From Cronobacter muytjensii ATCC 51329 (GTDB lineage: Bacteria > Pseudomonadota > Gammaproteobacteria > Enterobacterales > Enterobacteriaceae): a DNA stretch of 64,000 nucleotides. A program made the position numbers and the translations under genes. This document shows, piece by piece, positions 8,531-17,148 of this stretch (the first letter of the stretch is position 1; each line of letters starts with the position of its first letter). The notes beneath the pieces were generated by a model, which saw nothing but the letters and a program-made list of their open reading frames with translations, was not told where the DNA came from and did not search any database. The DNA lies in assembly GCF_001277195.1 (NCBI RefSeq), contig NZ_CP012268.1, positions 248,001 through 312,000 on the forward strand, written 5' to 3'.

Positions 8531-9943
8531 ATGTCAGATCAAATCAAAGTGGCTGACGCTGCTGAGGCGCCGGCCGAGCAGTCGCTACGGCGTAATCTTA
8601 CTAATCGTCATATACAGTTGATTGCTATCGGCGGCGCTATCGGCACCGGGCTGTTTATGGGTTCCGGCAAAACCATCAGCCTCGCCGGCCCGTCGATCAT
8701 TTTTGTGTATATGATTATCGGCTTCATGCTCTTCTTCGTCATGCGGGCGATGGGCGAGCTGTTGCTCTCCAATCTCGAATATAAATCCTTCAGCGATTTC
8801 GCCGCCGATCTGCTCGGGCCGTGGGCGGGATACTTTACCGGCTGGACGTACTGGTTCTGCTGGGTGGTCACCGGCATGGCCGATGTCGTGGCGATCACCG
8901 CCTATGCTCAGTTCTGGTTCCCTGGATTATCAGACTGGGTCGCCTCGCTGGCGGTCGTTGTGCTCCTGCTCTCCCTTAACCTCGCGACCGTGAAAATGTT
9001 CGGCGAAATGGAGTTCTGGTTCGCGATGATTAAAATTGTCGCCATCGTCGGGCTTATCGTGGTGGGGCTGGTGATGGTGCTGATGCACTTTAAATCGCCG
9101 ACCGGCGTCGAGGCGTCATTCGCGCATCTGTGGAATGAGGGCGGCTGGTTCCCGAAAGGGCTGAGCGGCTTCTTCGCAGGCTTCCAGATAGCGGTCTTCG
9201 CCTTTGTCGGTATTGAGCTGGTCGGCACCACCGCCGCCGAAACCAAAGACCCGGAAAAATCGCTGCCGCGTGCGATCAACTCCATTCCAGTCCGCATCAT
9301 TATGTTCTACGTCTTCGCGCTGATTATTATCATGTCCGTGACGCCGTGGAGCTCGGTCGTCCCGACCAAGAGCCCGTTTGTGGAGCTGTTTGTGCTGGTG
9401 GGGCTGCCGGCGGCGGCGAGCCTGATTAACTTCGTGGTGCTGACCTCTGCGGCATCCTCTGCTAACAGCGGCGTCTTCTCTACCAGCCGTATGCTCTACG
9501 GTCTGGCGCAGGATGGCGTGGCCCCGAAAGCCTTCGCCAAACTCTCAAAACGCGCGGTACCGGCAAAAGGGCTGACCTTCTCCTGTATCTGCCTGCTGGG
9601 CGGCGTCGTGATGCTCTATATCAACCCGAACGTCATCACTGCTTTCACGATGATCACCACCGTGTCGGCTATCCTGTTTATGTTCGTCTGGACCATCATC
9701 CTGTGCTCTTACCTGGTATACCGTAAGCAGCGCCCGCACCTGCATGAGAAGTCAATTTACAAAATGCCGCTCGGCAAGGTGATGTGCTGGGTTTGCATGG
9801 CGTTTTTCGTATTTGTTATCGCCCTGTTGACGCTGGAAGATGACACGCGACAGGCGCTGATGGTCACGCCGCTGTGGTTTGTGGTGCTCGGCGTGTGCTG
9901 GCTGTTTATTGGCAAGAAGCGTCTCGCGAACTTTCGCCGCTAA
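8531..9943 (+). CDS. cycA: CycA, D-serine/D-alanine/glycine:H+ symporter
   Basis: 470 residues, as in E. coli. Amino acid-polyamine-organocation superfamily (AAT family): amphipathic N-terminus, then about 12 membrane segments, with the conserved TM1 motif IAIGGAIGTGLFMGSGKTISLAGP and the ETKDPEKSLPRAINSIPVRI loop. Imports glycine, D-alanine, D-serine and the antibiotic D-cycloserine with protons. RBS CAGGAAACG is just upstream. Neighbours fklB and ytfE are as in E. coli. Confidence 0.97.
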   Translation: MSDQIKVADAAEAPAEQSLRRNLTNRHIQLIAIGGAIGTGLFMGSGKTISLAGPSIIFVYMIIGFMLFFVMRAMGELLLSNLEYKSFSDFAADLLGPWAGYFTGWTYWFCWVVTGMADVVAITAYAQFWFPGLSDWVASLAVVVLLLSLNLATVKMFGEMEFWFAMIKIVAIVGLIVVGLVMVLMHFKSPTGVEASFAHLWNEGGWFPKGLSGFFAGFQIAVFAFVGIELVGTTAAETKDPEKSLPRAINSIPVRIIMFYVFALIIIMSVTPWSSVVPTKSPFVELFVLVGLPAAASLINFVVLTSAASSANSGVFSTSRMLYGLAQDGVAPKAFAKLSKRAVPAKGLTFSCICLLGGVVMLYINPNVITAFTMITTVSAILFMFVWTIILCSYLVYRKQRPHLHEKSIYKMPLGKVMCWVCMAFFVFVIALLTLEDDTRQALMVTPLWFVVLGVCWLFIGKKRLANFRR

Positions 9944-9991
9944 GCCATAAAAAAGGGCCCACGTATCGGGCCCAAAAGGTCAAGTTACCGG

Positions 9992-10018
9992 GGCGCTCGA
10001 AAGGGCGCCTTTATTTTT
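9992..10018 (+). terminator. Terminator after cycA, overlapping the ytfE stop
   Basis: Stem GGCGC (9992-9996) / GCGCC (10005-10009), followed by TTTATTTTT. A second palindrome, GGGCCC-N7-GGGCCC (9955-9973), sits between it and the cycA stop but lacks a U-run. Confidence 0.7.
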
Positions 10019-10676
10019 CGCCAGCGAGGGCACGCGGGAATAAATTATTGTTCTCCAGACTGATGTGATTCATCAGATCGTCGATAAGCTCGTTAATGCT
10101 GTTGTACATCGCGCGCCACGTGGTGCAGGCTTCCGGCGGCGGCGTCACGTTATTCGTCGTGTGTTTAATCACCTCCAGCAGTTCGCCCGCCTCGTCGTGC
10201 TCGCTTTCCATCACGCTAATTGGCCCCATCGCCTGGCTGCCCATGCCCTGTTTAATCATCGGGAACAGCACGCGCTCTTCTTTCATCATGTGGCGGGTCA
10301 GCTCCTCATGGAGCATCGTCAGGTACTTAGCAAGCCCTTTCGGCACGCCCGGTTTATCGGCGTGGACGCGCTCCACTTTGGTCGCCTGCAAAATCAGCTC
10401 CGGCAGCTGTTCGCGGTGACGGTCGTGGTAGCGCACGATGATGTGATCGATGATTTCCGCAAGCGGCGCGGTTTTCCAGTCCTTTTCCAGCGGCGCGTCG
10501 GCAAGCATCGCCAGCTCGCGTTCAATGGCGTCCAGGTCGAGAGCCTGGCGCTCTGCGGCGCGCAGCAGCGTCTGTTTGCCGCCGCAGCAGAAATCGAGAT
10601 GGTATTTACGGAACAGCGCGGAGGCGCGGGGGATGGTTAACGCCAGTTCGCCAAGGGGTTGGTCGCGGAAGGCCAT
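10011..10676 (-). CDS. ytfE: YtfE (RIC), di-iron protein for repair of iron-sulfur centres
   Basis: 221 residues. The ScdA_N domain carries the vicinal cysteines C30-C31 (DFCCGGKQTL); the C-terminal hemerythrin-like four-helix bundle carries the iron ligands in IIDHIIVRYHDRHREQLPE, HEELTRHMMKEERVLFPMI, MESEHDEAGELL and MNHISLENNNLFPRAL. YtfE restores Fe-S clusters damaged by nitric oxide and peroxide and has been proposed to process nitrosyl iron. Strong NsrR operator upstream at 10703-10725, so nitric-oxide induction is expected. Confidence 0.96.
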   Translation of the reverse strand: MAFRDQPLGELALTIPRASALFRKYHLDFCCGGKQTLLRAAERQALDLDAIERELAMLADAPLEKDWKTAPLAEIIDHIIVRYHDRHREQLPELILQATKVERVHADKPGVPKGLAKYLTMLHEELTRHMMKEERVLFPMIKQGMGSQAMGPISVMESEHDEAGELLEVIKHTTNNVTPPPEACTTWRAMYNSINELIDDLMNHISLENNNLFPRALAGEK

Positions 10677-10702
10677 AGCAGTACCTCACTCATCATTTGT
10701 AT

Positions 10703-10725
10703 AAGATGCATATTAAATGCATCTT
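10703..10725. promoter_or_regulatory. NsrR operator upstream of ytfE
   Basis: Perfect inverted repeat AAGATGCAT-N5-ATGCATCTT (9-5-9), matching the NsrR consensus of AAGATGC and GCATCTT half sites. It lies 27 bases ahead of ytfE. NsrR is a nitric-oxide-sensing Fe-S repressor that controls ytfE in E. coli. Confidence 0.9.
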
Positions 10726-10857
10726 TATCGGCAGGCTATAACCCTTTAGAGGAGGGGGATTAAAATGAGAGGTGCGTCACAAAAATATTTTCATGACTAA
10801 ACTACTGATAGCTATCAGGAAATAACTGGAAACCGCATCGTATCGCGGCCTGCGCGT

Positions 10858-10884
10858 TAAATAACCCGAATGACCTGCCGATAG
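10858..10884 (+). promoter_or_regulatory. Sigma-28 (FliA) promoter of the Tar/Tsr-like chemoreceptor
   Basis: TAAA (10858-10861), 15 bases, GCCGATAG (10877-10884), 7 of 8 matches to the FliA -10. The start codon is 36 bases further on. Indicates co-expression with late flagellar genes. Confidence 0.88.
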
Positions 10885-10919
10885 ATACACATCAGTTTAC
10901 ACCTGCACTAAGGTCATTC

Positions 10920-12593
10920 ATGTTTAAACGTATAAAAGTCATTACTCTTTTAATCACCGTGTTGATCGTTCTGGGCGCCATGCAGCTTATCGCGGCAGGC
11001 GTTTTCATTAGCGCGCTCAACAATGACAAAGACAACTTTAACGTGTCGCAAATTTCCAGCCAGAACGTGGCGGAATTTACCGACGCCTGGATTAGCCTCA
11101 ACCAGACGCGCGTCACGCTGAACCGCGGCATGTTGCGCCTGCAAAGCAGCATGGCGAATCAGATTAACGGCGGCCAGCTTAATGAACTCGTTGCCACGGC
11201 CAACAAACTGCTGGCGGACGCGAAAAGCCATTACGACACTTACTATGCGCTGCCGGAAACGCCGGGCATGAATGAGCAGGTCGTTGACCGTCTGGAAGAG
11301 CAGTATCGCATCTACTCCTCGACGCTCGCGCAGATGAACAAACTGCTGGCCGCAGGCGATCTGGAAGGGATGTTCAAGCAGAACGCCGAGCAGAAGCAAA
11401 ACGCGATGCAGGTGGTCTATCACGAATGGCGCGCCGAGCAGGCGAAGCTCTCCAGTCAGGGCGTGAAAGATAACGAAAGCGACTACCAGCGCATTTTGTG
11501 GATCCTTTCTGCCATTATGGTACTGGTGCTGGCTGTGATTATCGTCAGTTGGGTGGCGATGCGTCGCGTCCTGCTGCTGCCGCTGCATGACGTCATGGGC
11601 CACATCCGCGCGATTGCCGCAGGCGATCTGACGCAGCCTATCGATGCTCACGGCAATAACGAAATGGCGCTGCTGGCGCGCAATGTGCACGACATGCAGC
11701 AGTCGCTGGCCCGCACGGTCAGCACCGTGCGCGACAGCACCGACACCATCTTCACCGGCGCGAGCGAAATCTCCGCAGGCAGCAACGATCTCTCTTCCCG
11801 CACTGAGCAGCAGGCCGCGTCGCTGGAAGAAACCGCCGCCAGCATGGAAGAGCTCACCGCGACGGTGAAACAGAACGCCGATAACGCTCGTCAGGCGACC
11901 CAGCTGGCACGTACTGCGTCGGAAACCGCGCTGAAAGGCGGTGAGGTTGTGGATGGCGTTGTGCGCACGATGGATGAAATCGCGGCCAGCTCTAATCAGA
12001 TTGCCCAGATAACCAATGTTATCGACGGCATCGCGTTCCAGACCAATATCCTCGCGCTTAACGCGGCGGTAGAAGCCGCACGCGCCGGCGAGCAGGGCCG
12101 CGGTTTCGCCGTCGTGGCCGGTGAAGTCCGCACGCTGGCAAGCCGCAGCGCCCAGGCCGCGAAAGAGATCAAAGCGCTTATCGAGAACTCCGGCAACCGC
12201 GTTGACGCAGGCTCGCAGCTGGTGCGCGAAGCGGGCGAAACCATGAAAGAAGTGGTCGGCGCGGTGACCCGCGTGACCGATATCATGGGCGAAATCGCCT
12301 CCGCGTCCGACGAGCAGAGCCGCGGTATCGATCAGGTCGGCCTTGCGGTCTCCGAAATGGATAAAGTGACGCAGCAGAACGCCGCGCTGGTGGAAGAATC
12401 CGCCGCGGCGGCCGCCGCTCTGGAAGATCAGGCGGGCAAGCTGAACGAGGCGGTCGCGGTCTTTAAACTCAACCGCGCCCAGTCTCGCATGGCGAGCGCT
12501 GCGCCGAAGGCGCCGTCCTTCAGCACGCCAGCGCCGACGGCGAGCCTGAAAGCCGCTCCGGCGGGCGGCAGCGACAACTGGGAAACCTTCTGA
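10920..12593 (+). CDS. Methyl-accepting chemotaxis protein, Tar/Tsr type with NWETF tether
   Basis: 557 residues. TM1 at about 7-30, a periplasmic four-helix-bundle ligand domain of the Tar class (about 35-188, with NFNVSQISSQN and LNQTRVTLNRG), TM2 at about 190-212, HAMP, then the signalling coiled coil with the methylation segment (EQQAASLEETAASMEELTAT) and the tip FQTNILALNAAVEAARAGEQGRGFAVVAGEVR. It ends in the pentapeptide NWETF, the docking site for CheR and CheB, so it is a high-abundance type receptor. Ligand unknown, possibly an amino acid. Inserted between ytfE and ytfF. Confidence 0.95.
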   Translation: MFKRIKVITLLITVLIVLGAMQLIAAGVFISALNNDKDNFNVSQISSQNVAEFTDAWISLNQTRVTLNRGMLRLQSSMANQINGGQLNELVATANKLLADAKSHYDTYYALPETPGMNEQVVDRLEEQYRIYSSTLAQMNKLLAAGDLEGMFKQNAEQKQNAMQVVYHEWRAEQAKLSSQGVKDNESDYQRILWILSAIMVLVLAVIIVSWVAMRRVLLLPLHDVMGHIRAIAAGDLTQPIDAHGNNEMALLARNVHDMQQSLARTVSTVRDSTDTIFTGASEISAGSNDLSSRTEQQAASLEETAASMEELTATVKQNADNARQATQLARTASETALKGGEVVDGVVRTMDEIAASSNQIAQITNVIDGIAFQTNILALNAAVEAARAGEQGRGFAVVAGEVRTLASRSAQAAKEIKALIENSGNRVDAGSQLVREAGETMKEVVGAVTRVTDIMGEIASASDEQSRGIDQVGLAVSEMDKVTQQNAALVEESAAAAAALEDQAGKLNEAVAVFKLNRAQSRMASAAPKAPSFSTPAPTASLKAAPAGGSDNWETF

Positions 12594-12599
12594 GCCTTA

Positions 12600-12627
12600 A
12601 GGCCCGTCACCGACGGGCCTTTTTTTA
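12600..12627 (+). terminator. Terminator after the Tar/Tsr-like receptor
   Basis: Stem AGGCCCGTC / GACGGGCCT with 3-base loop, followed by seven T residues; it overlaps the 3' end of the convergent ytfF by a few bases. Confidence 0.94.
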
Positions 12628-13593
12628 TCGCGCCTCCTGTGGCGCGCGTTCCGCGACCGGCACCACTTTCACCCGCACCGCCATCACCACGCCCAGCGCC
12701 AGCAGGGCAATGCCGGTCAGGGTCAGGAGCGGCGGCATACTCTGCCGCAGTAAAAAGGTATAGAGCAGCCCGGCCAGGGTTTCGAAAACGATAAGCGGCC
12801 CGAGGATCACCGTCGGCAGACGCTGGCTCGCAATATTCCAGCACAATGCGCCAATCCATGAGCAAAACAGCGCGATAGCCACCATCAGCGCGATAAACAC
12901 GCCGGGACGCGGGCCGAAGGGCAGCGCGAAACCACTGTCGCCTGCTGCCAGCCACAGGCATGCCGCAATATAACCCGCCAGTGAAACCGGCAGCGTCACC
13001 AGCCCCTGGGCCGTCGCCCACATCATCGGGTGTTTGTCAGGGTTTTCTCGCAGCCAGCGCGCGTTGCGCAGCGCATACCAGGCCCAGCAGATAACCGAAA
13101 TGACCGCCAGCGCGATGCCGCTCCCGTAACGGGCGGGCGTGAAGCCCGGCAGGCCCTGACGCAGCTCGGCGAAGTTTACGCAGATAAGCCCGCAGAAAAT
13201 GGCCGCCAGCGCCGGAAAGAGGCGTCGCCAGGGCAGACGGCCATCGCGTCGGCTGTAAAGCAAATTAGCGAAAACCGGGATGACCACCGGCAGCGTGCCG
13301 ATGATCATCGTGGAAACAGGCGCACCGGTGCGCTGAATGGCGCTCGCGAGGCACACGTAATAGATAAGATTGCCCATCATGGTCAGCGCCAGCGCGGTCA
13401 GCCAGTCGCGCACGCTGAGCTGTTTTAACCGCTTGCGTCCGGCCCACGCCAGCGGTACGGCCAGCAGGCCCAGCGCGAGATAACGCCCCATCGACTGCAA
13501 CACCGCCGGGTATTCCGGTACGATTAACGGGCCGACAAAAATCAGCCCCCACATCAGCCCCGCCAGCAGGGCATAAAACACGCCTGTTAACAT
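12625..13593 (-). CDS. ytfF: YtfF, EamA/DMT-family inner-membrane transporter
   Basis: 322 residues from the ATG at 13591-13593, preceded by GTGGAG; this matches E. coli YtfF (MxxGVxYALLAGLMWGLIFVGPLIVPEYPA). A longer start at 13641 adds 16 unmatched residues. Ten hydrophobic segments in two EamA repeats are visible. Drug/metabolite superfamily exporter, substrate unknown. In E. coli it sits directly beside ytfE and qorB; here a chemoreceptor and three other genes separate them. Confidence 0.9.
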   Translation of the reverse strand: MLTGVFYALLAGLMWGLIFVGPLIVPEYPAVLQSMGRYLALGLLAVPLAWAGRKRLKQLSVRDWLTALALTMMGNLIYYVCLASAIQRTGAPVSTMIIGTLPVVIPVFANLLYSRRDGRLPWRRLFPALAAIFCGLICVNFAELRQGLPGFTPARYGSGIALAVISVICWAWYALRNARWLRENPDKHPMMWATAQGLVTLPVSLAGYIAACLWLAAGDSGFALPFGPRPGVFIALMVAIALFCSWIGALCWNIASQRLPTVILGPLIVFETLAGLLYTFLLRQSMPPLLTLTGIALLALGVVMAVRVKVVPVAERAPQEAR

Positions 13594-13672
13594 CTCCACC
13601 ACCCACTTTGCTGTACAGCGGGCAAGTGTAGCGGGGCGCAAAAACGCGCGTCTTGTACCAGCTTGCTGCGCA

Positions 13673-14254
13673 TTAGCTCAGATCGTGCAAATCTTTACCG
13701 TTCGGCGGCCCGAGGCGGAAATCGGAGAAAGTGACCTCCAGCCCGGCGCGCGTCGGCGTACAGCACATCGCGCCCAGAAAATAGCGCTGCGCATCCGGGA
13801 ACGGACACAGGCGCAGCAGCGGCCAGGTTTCGCCATCGGTGGAATATTGAAGCCGCAGGCAGTGATTCTGGTGCGTCAGGCGCAGCCAGAAGTGTTGCTG
13901 GGCGGCGGGGAAAATGCCGGTCGCCCAGTCGGAGCGCTCAAGCGTCAGCACGCTGCCTATCATTGGCTGCGCGTCGTTATACTCAATGCCTGCCTTCAGC
14001 CAGTGGTGTTCATCTGCCATCAGCAGCAATCCTGCCTGGTCATACAGCGTGGTGAAGGCGCCTTCGACGCGGACCTGAAACGTAAAATCGCCCGTCACCT
14101 CCACGCCGAAAACATGCCCGGAATGGCGCTGAAAGCCATACCAGGTGGTTTGCCAGAAATCCGTTTGCGCGTCAGTAGTGACATGCAGTGCGTTATTGTC
14201 AAGCCGCCAACTGGCCGGTTCGTTCAGCCAGCGTCCGTTCGCCAGAGTTTCCAT
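13673..14254 (-). CDS. DUF1349 (concanavalin-like, REE1-type) cytosolic protein
   Basis: 193 residues without signal peptide. The DUF1349 jelly-roll features are DFWQTTWYGF, the strand HVFGVEVTGDFTFQVRVEG, the conserved YDQAGLLLMADEHHWLKAGIEY and the C-terminal GAMCCTPTRAGLEVTFSDFRLG. The family (with yeast Ree1, linked to galactose metabolism) resembles laminin-G/concanavalin sugar-binding folds, but no bacterial member has a clear function. It shares strand and a 60-base gap with the AraC-family gene upstream, so the two may be cotranscribed. Absent from the E. coli ytfF-qorB interval. Confidence 0.85.
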   Translation of the reverse strand: METLANGRWLNEPASWRLDNNALHVTTDAQTDFWQTTWYGFQRHSGHVFGVEVTGDFTFQVRVEGAFTTLYDQAGLLLMADEHHWLKAGIEYNDAQPMIGSVLTLERSDWATGIFPAAQQHFWLRLTHQNHCLRLQYSTDGETWPLLRLCPFPDAQRYFLGAMCCTPTRAGLEVTFSDFRLGPPNGKDLHDLS

Positions 14255-14313
14255 TTATGTTCCCCGTTCCCGAATGTGCCTGAATTATAGCCGGGCGAGA
14301 CGCGAATGCGCGC

Positions 14314-15138
14314 TTAACGGGCCACCTGTTTCTGGTAGCGTGCGGGGGTAATGCCGTAGCGGCGGGTGAACGCGCGGGTGAGGTGCGCCTGGTCGGCCAG
14401 GCCTGCGGCGGCGGCCACTTCGGCGGCGGGCATCCCGGCGGCGAGAAACTGCTTGGCGCGCCATAGCCGCACTGCCATCAGCATCTGATGCGGCGTCACG
14501 TGATAGCGGGCTTTGAACTGGCGCTGGAAATGATAGGGGCTGAGCGACGCCTCGGCGGCGATGTCATCGAGCGTCAGCGGCTGCATGTAATTGTCGTAAA
14601 GATAGTCGCGCACCCGGTCGAAACGGTGCGCGCCGTCGGTTGTCGCCTGTGGCGCATGGCGTGCGTAGGGGCGGAACGTGTCGATGATATCGAGCAACAG
14701 CCCCTGCTGCGCCAGCGTATCCGGCGCGGACCAGAGCGCAGCGATAAGCTGACCTGTCTGGCGCGCGCGCAGCGGGTCATGACGTTCCACCTCGCCAAAC
14801 CACCAGCAACGCTCGCCGGTGAGTTGCTCCAGCGTCCGTGGCTCCAGATAGATCATCCGGTAGCGCCAGCCCTGCTGAGTGGCCGCCTCGCCGGTGTGGA
14901 GCTCATCGGGGTTCATCGTGACCAGAGAATTCACTGCCGCCACATGCTGCGCGCCGCGATAGCGAAAGCGCTCGGCGCCGAGTTCGATAGCGCCGATACC
15001 GAAGGCTTCATGCGTGTGAGGCTCAAAGGCGTAACGGGCGATATGGGCGTGATACAGCTCAACGCCCGGCAGCGCGGGCAACTGTCGGAAGCGGGCGCTG
15101 TCGCGTTCGTCGAAGAACTGCTCGGGTACGCCTTGCAC
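14314..15138 (-). CDS. AraC-family transcriptional regulator
   Basis: 274 residues. N-terminal cupin effector domain (about 20-150: HAHIARYAFEPHTHEAFGIGAIELG, LVTMNPDELHTGEAATQQGWRYRMIYLEP) and two C-terminal HTH motifs (LTLDDIAAEASLSPYHFQRQFK and MPAAEVAAAAGLADQAHLTRAFTRRYGITPARYQKQ). This arrangement is typical of AraC regulators that respond to a small ligand, often a sugar or amino acid. The adjoining DUF1349 gene downstream is a plausible target. RBS AGGTGGAG-like sequence is not obvious; the ATG at 15138 is preceded by TGGAGAG. Confidence 0.92.
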   Translation of the reverse strand: MQGVPEQFFDERDSARFRQLPALPGVELYHAHIARYAFEPHTHEAFGIGAIELGAERFRYRGAQHVAAVNSLVTMNPDELHTGEAATQQGWRYRMIYLEPRTLEQLTGERCWWFGEVERHDPLRARQTGQLIAALWSAPDTLAQQGLLLDIIDTFRPYARHAPQATTDGAHRFDRVRDYLYDNYMQPLTLDDIAAEASLSPYHFQRQFKARYHVTPHQMLMAVRLWRAKQFLAAGMPAAEVAAAAGLADQAHLTRAFTRRYGITPARYQKQVAR

Positions 15139-15223
15139 GGTGGCTCTCCACTAAAGGTGAAGCCTCATTATAAGAACAACTGCGGGCTTAGCCACCGGTA
15201 TTAACAATTAATTAACCTGACGG

Positions 15224-15595
15224 TTATTCGATGCGGGAGAGATTGGCGTCGTCGCAGCCGGAGTTACGGCACTCGCGCTCGATGCTTTTCAGCAGCGCGA
15301 TGCGGGCGGCCATTTTTTCATTCACGCAGCCGAGCAGCAGCGTGGCGTCTTCCGCGCACTCGTGGTCACGCACTTTCAGCCAGGAGATCTGGGCGTTTTT
15401 CACGATCTGTTTCTGCGCAGGCGAGAGCGCCGCCATGGTGTTTTTGTACTGCTGGTTGAGGTCGCGGTCGCCCTGCACCATTTCCAGCGCGGCGCAGTAG
15501 GTGGTGTCATACGGGCTGCGCGGGTTGTCGCAGCTCATCGACCATGCGGCGGCGCTGCACAGCAGCAGCGGGAGAGCGAGAATATGTGCTTTCAT
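15224..15595 (-). CDS. LprI-like (DUF1311) secreted protein
   Basis: 123 residues from the ATG at 15593-15595 (a frame from 15649 would add 18 residues ahead of the signal peptide and was rejected). Signal peptide MKAHILALPLLLCSAAAWS, then a Cys-rich helical domain: MSCDNPRSPYDTTYCAALEMVQGDRDLNQQY, LSPAQKQIVKNAQISWLKVRDHEC, and GCVNEKMAARIALL. This matches the LprI/DUF1311 family, whose mycobacterial founder inhibits lysozyme; six cysteines suggest disulfides. Likely periplasmic; function in enterobacteria is unproven. Confidence 0.85.
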   Translation of the reverse strand: MKAHILALPLLLCSAAAWSMSCDNPRSPYDTTYCAALEMVQGDRDLNQQYKNTMAALSPAQKQIVKNAQISWLKVRDHECAEDATLLLGCVNEKMAARIALLKSIERECRNSGCDDANLSRIE

Positions 15596-15703
15596 GAAGA
15601 TCCCTGTTTTCAGTTTATTGTTGTGAGCGCCTTCGGCAGGCGAGCGCATTGTATCTGGCAGGCCCAGGGAAATCAGCCTGCCAGATTTGGCGCGTGCGAA
15701 ATA

Positions 15704-16558
15704 TTACTTTTCGAGCGCCGCGCGCAGGCTGGTCGCAAGCGGCGTCGTGGGGCGGCCAATGAGCGCGCTGAGCTGATGGCTGTCGTCAAACAGACCGCCT
15801 TTGGACGCGCCGATATCAGAATCCGCCAGCAGTGCCGCAAAGCTTTCCGGCAGGCCCGCGCCCGTAAGTGCCGCAGCGAAATCCGCCTCGCTCAGGTTCT
15901 GATACACCACGTTTTTGCCCGTAGTCTGACTTAACAGCGCGGTGAGATCGCCAGGCGTCCAGGCCTCGTCGCCCGCCAGTTCGTACACGCGCCCGGCCTG
16001 GTTATCAAGCGTTAATACTTTGGCGGCGGCGTCGGCATAATCCTGACGGCTGGCGGACGCGATTTTCCCGTCGCCAGCGCTGCCAATAAACACGCCATGT
16101 TCAAGCGCAGGCGGCACGCTCGCCAGATAGTTTTCGGTGTACCAGCCGTTACGCAGCAGCACGTAAGGGATGCCCGCGTCGGCGAGCATGTTCTCGGTGG
16201 CGACGTGTTCATTGGCAAGCCCGAGCGGCGAGCGGTCGGCATGCAGCAGGCTGGTGTAGGCGATGAGCTGTACGCCTGCGGCTTTGGCGGCCTCAATAAC
16301 ATTTCGGTGCTGCGCCACGCGCTGGCCCACTTCGCTTGAGGAGATGAGCAGCAGCTTTTCCACGCCCTGTAATGCGCAGGTCAGCGCCGCGACGTCGCTG
16401 TAGTCGGCGGCGCGTACCTGCACGCCTTGTTCCGCGAGCGCGGCGGCTTTCGCCGGGTTGCGAACGATAGCGACAATGTTCTGCGCCGCAACGGTTTTGA
16501 GGAGGGTGTTGATAACGCGCTGGCCAAGCTGGCCGGTAGCGCCGGTAATCGCGATCAT
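15704..16558 (-). CDS. qorB: QorB, NAD(P)H:quinone oxidoreductase
   Basis: 284 residues from the ATG at 16556-16558. NmrA-like Rossmann protein: the dinucleotide motif GATGQLGQRV sits at residues 5-14, followed by VAIVRNPAKAAAL and GVQLIAYTSLLHAD. E. coli QorB (YtfG) reduces quinones with NADPH, probably for redox protection. Divergent from the HxlR regulator ytfH, 89 bases away, which likely controls it. Confidence 0.95.
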   Translation of the reverse strand: MIAITGATGQLGQRVINTLLKTVAAQNIVAIVRNPAKAAALAEQGVQVRAADYSDVAALTCALQGVEKLLLISSSEVGQRVAQHRNVIEAAKAAGVQLIAYTSLLHADRSPLGLANEHVATENMLADAGIPYVLLRNGWYTENYLASVPPALEHGVFIGSAGDGKIASASRQDYADAAAKVLTLDNQAGRVYELAGDEAWTPGDLTALLSQTTGKNVVYQNLSEADFAAALTGAGLPESFAALLADSDIGASKGGLFDDSHQLSALIGRPTTPLATSLRAALEK

Positions 16559-16618
16559 GGTCTTTTCCTTTGTCTCTGGTGTGTGTTGTGGCACACTATC
16601 ACTCAAACTCACTTTTAG

Positions 16619-16642
16619 TAAGTACGCACAAAAAGGTAAGTA
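16619..16642. promoter_or_regulatory. TAAGTA direct repeats in the qorB/ytfH divergent promoter region
   Basis: TAAGTA occurs at 16619-16624 and 16637-16642, 18 bases apart start to start, in the 89-base region between the two divergent genes. Repeats here are candidate sites for the HxlR-type regulator YtfH. Assignment is by position only. Confidence 0.35.
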
Positions 16643-16647
16643 TCCTT

Positions 16648-17028
16648 ATGACGATCCCAACCCTGAGTGAACAGCTGCGCGATGGCAATCTGTTCGCCGA
16701 AGCATGCCCGTCACGCGACGTGCTGAAGCATGTGACCAGCCGCTGGGGCGTGCTGATTCTGGTGGCGCTGCGCGACGGTACGCACCGTTTCAGCGATCTG
16801 CGCCGGAAAATGGGCGGCGTCAGCGAAAAAATGCTGGCGCAGTCGTTACAGGCGCTGGAGCAGGACGGCTTCGTGGATCGCGTCTCCTATCCGGTGGTGC
16901 CTCCGCATGTGGAGTACAGCCTGACGCCGCTCGGCGTGGAGGTGAGTGAGAAAGTGGCGGCGCTTGCGGACTGGATAGAAGTGCATACGCCGCAGGTCGT
17001 GGCGAACCGGGGCGAGCGGGCGGCGTAA
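16648..17028 (+). CDS. ytfH: YtfH, HxlR-family transcriptional regulator
   Basis: 126 residues from the ATG at 16648, the E. coli length; upstream in-frame codons read through the promoter region and were excluded. HxlR winged-helix features: CPSRDVLKHVTSRWGVLILVALRDGTHRFSDLRRKMGGVSEKMLAQSLQALEQDGFVDR and PPHVEYSLTPLGVEVSEKV. The single Cys at the start of this domain (Cys17, in EACPSRD) corresponds to the redox-sensing Cys of related thiol/quinone sensors. Likely represses qorB and itself until quinone or electrophile stress. Confidence 0.93.
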   Translation: MTIPTLSEQLRDGNLFAEACPSRDVLKHVTSRWGVLILVALRDGTHRFSDLRRKMGGVSEKMLAQSLQALEQDGFVDRVSYPVVPPHVEYSLTPLGVEVSEKVAALADWIEVHTPQVVANRGERAA

Positions 17029-17148
17029 AGACCGGGCGTTATGCAGGATGCCGGGTGCGGCTGCCTTACACGGTCAGTCACACCCGGGCTAATACTGCAA
17101 CGACGCGGTGGATGATATCCGGCCCGTATTTACGGGCCGGGAAGGGGG

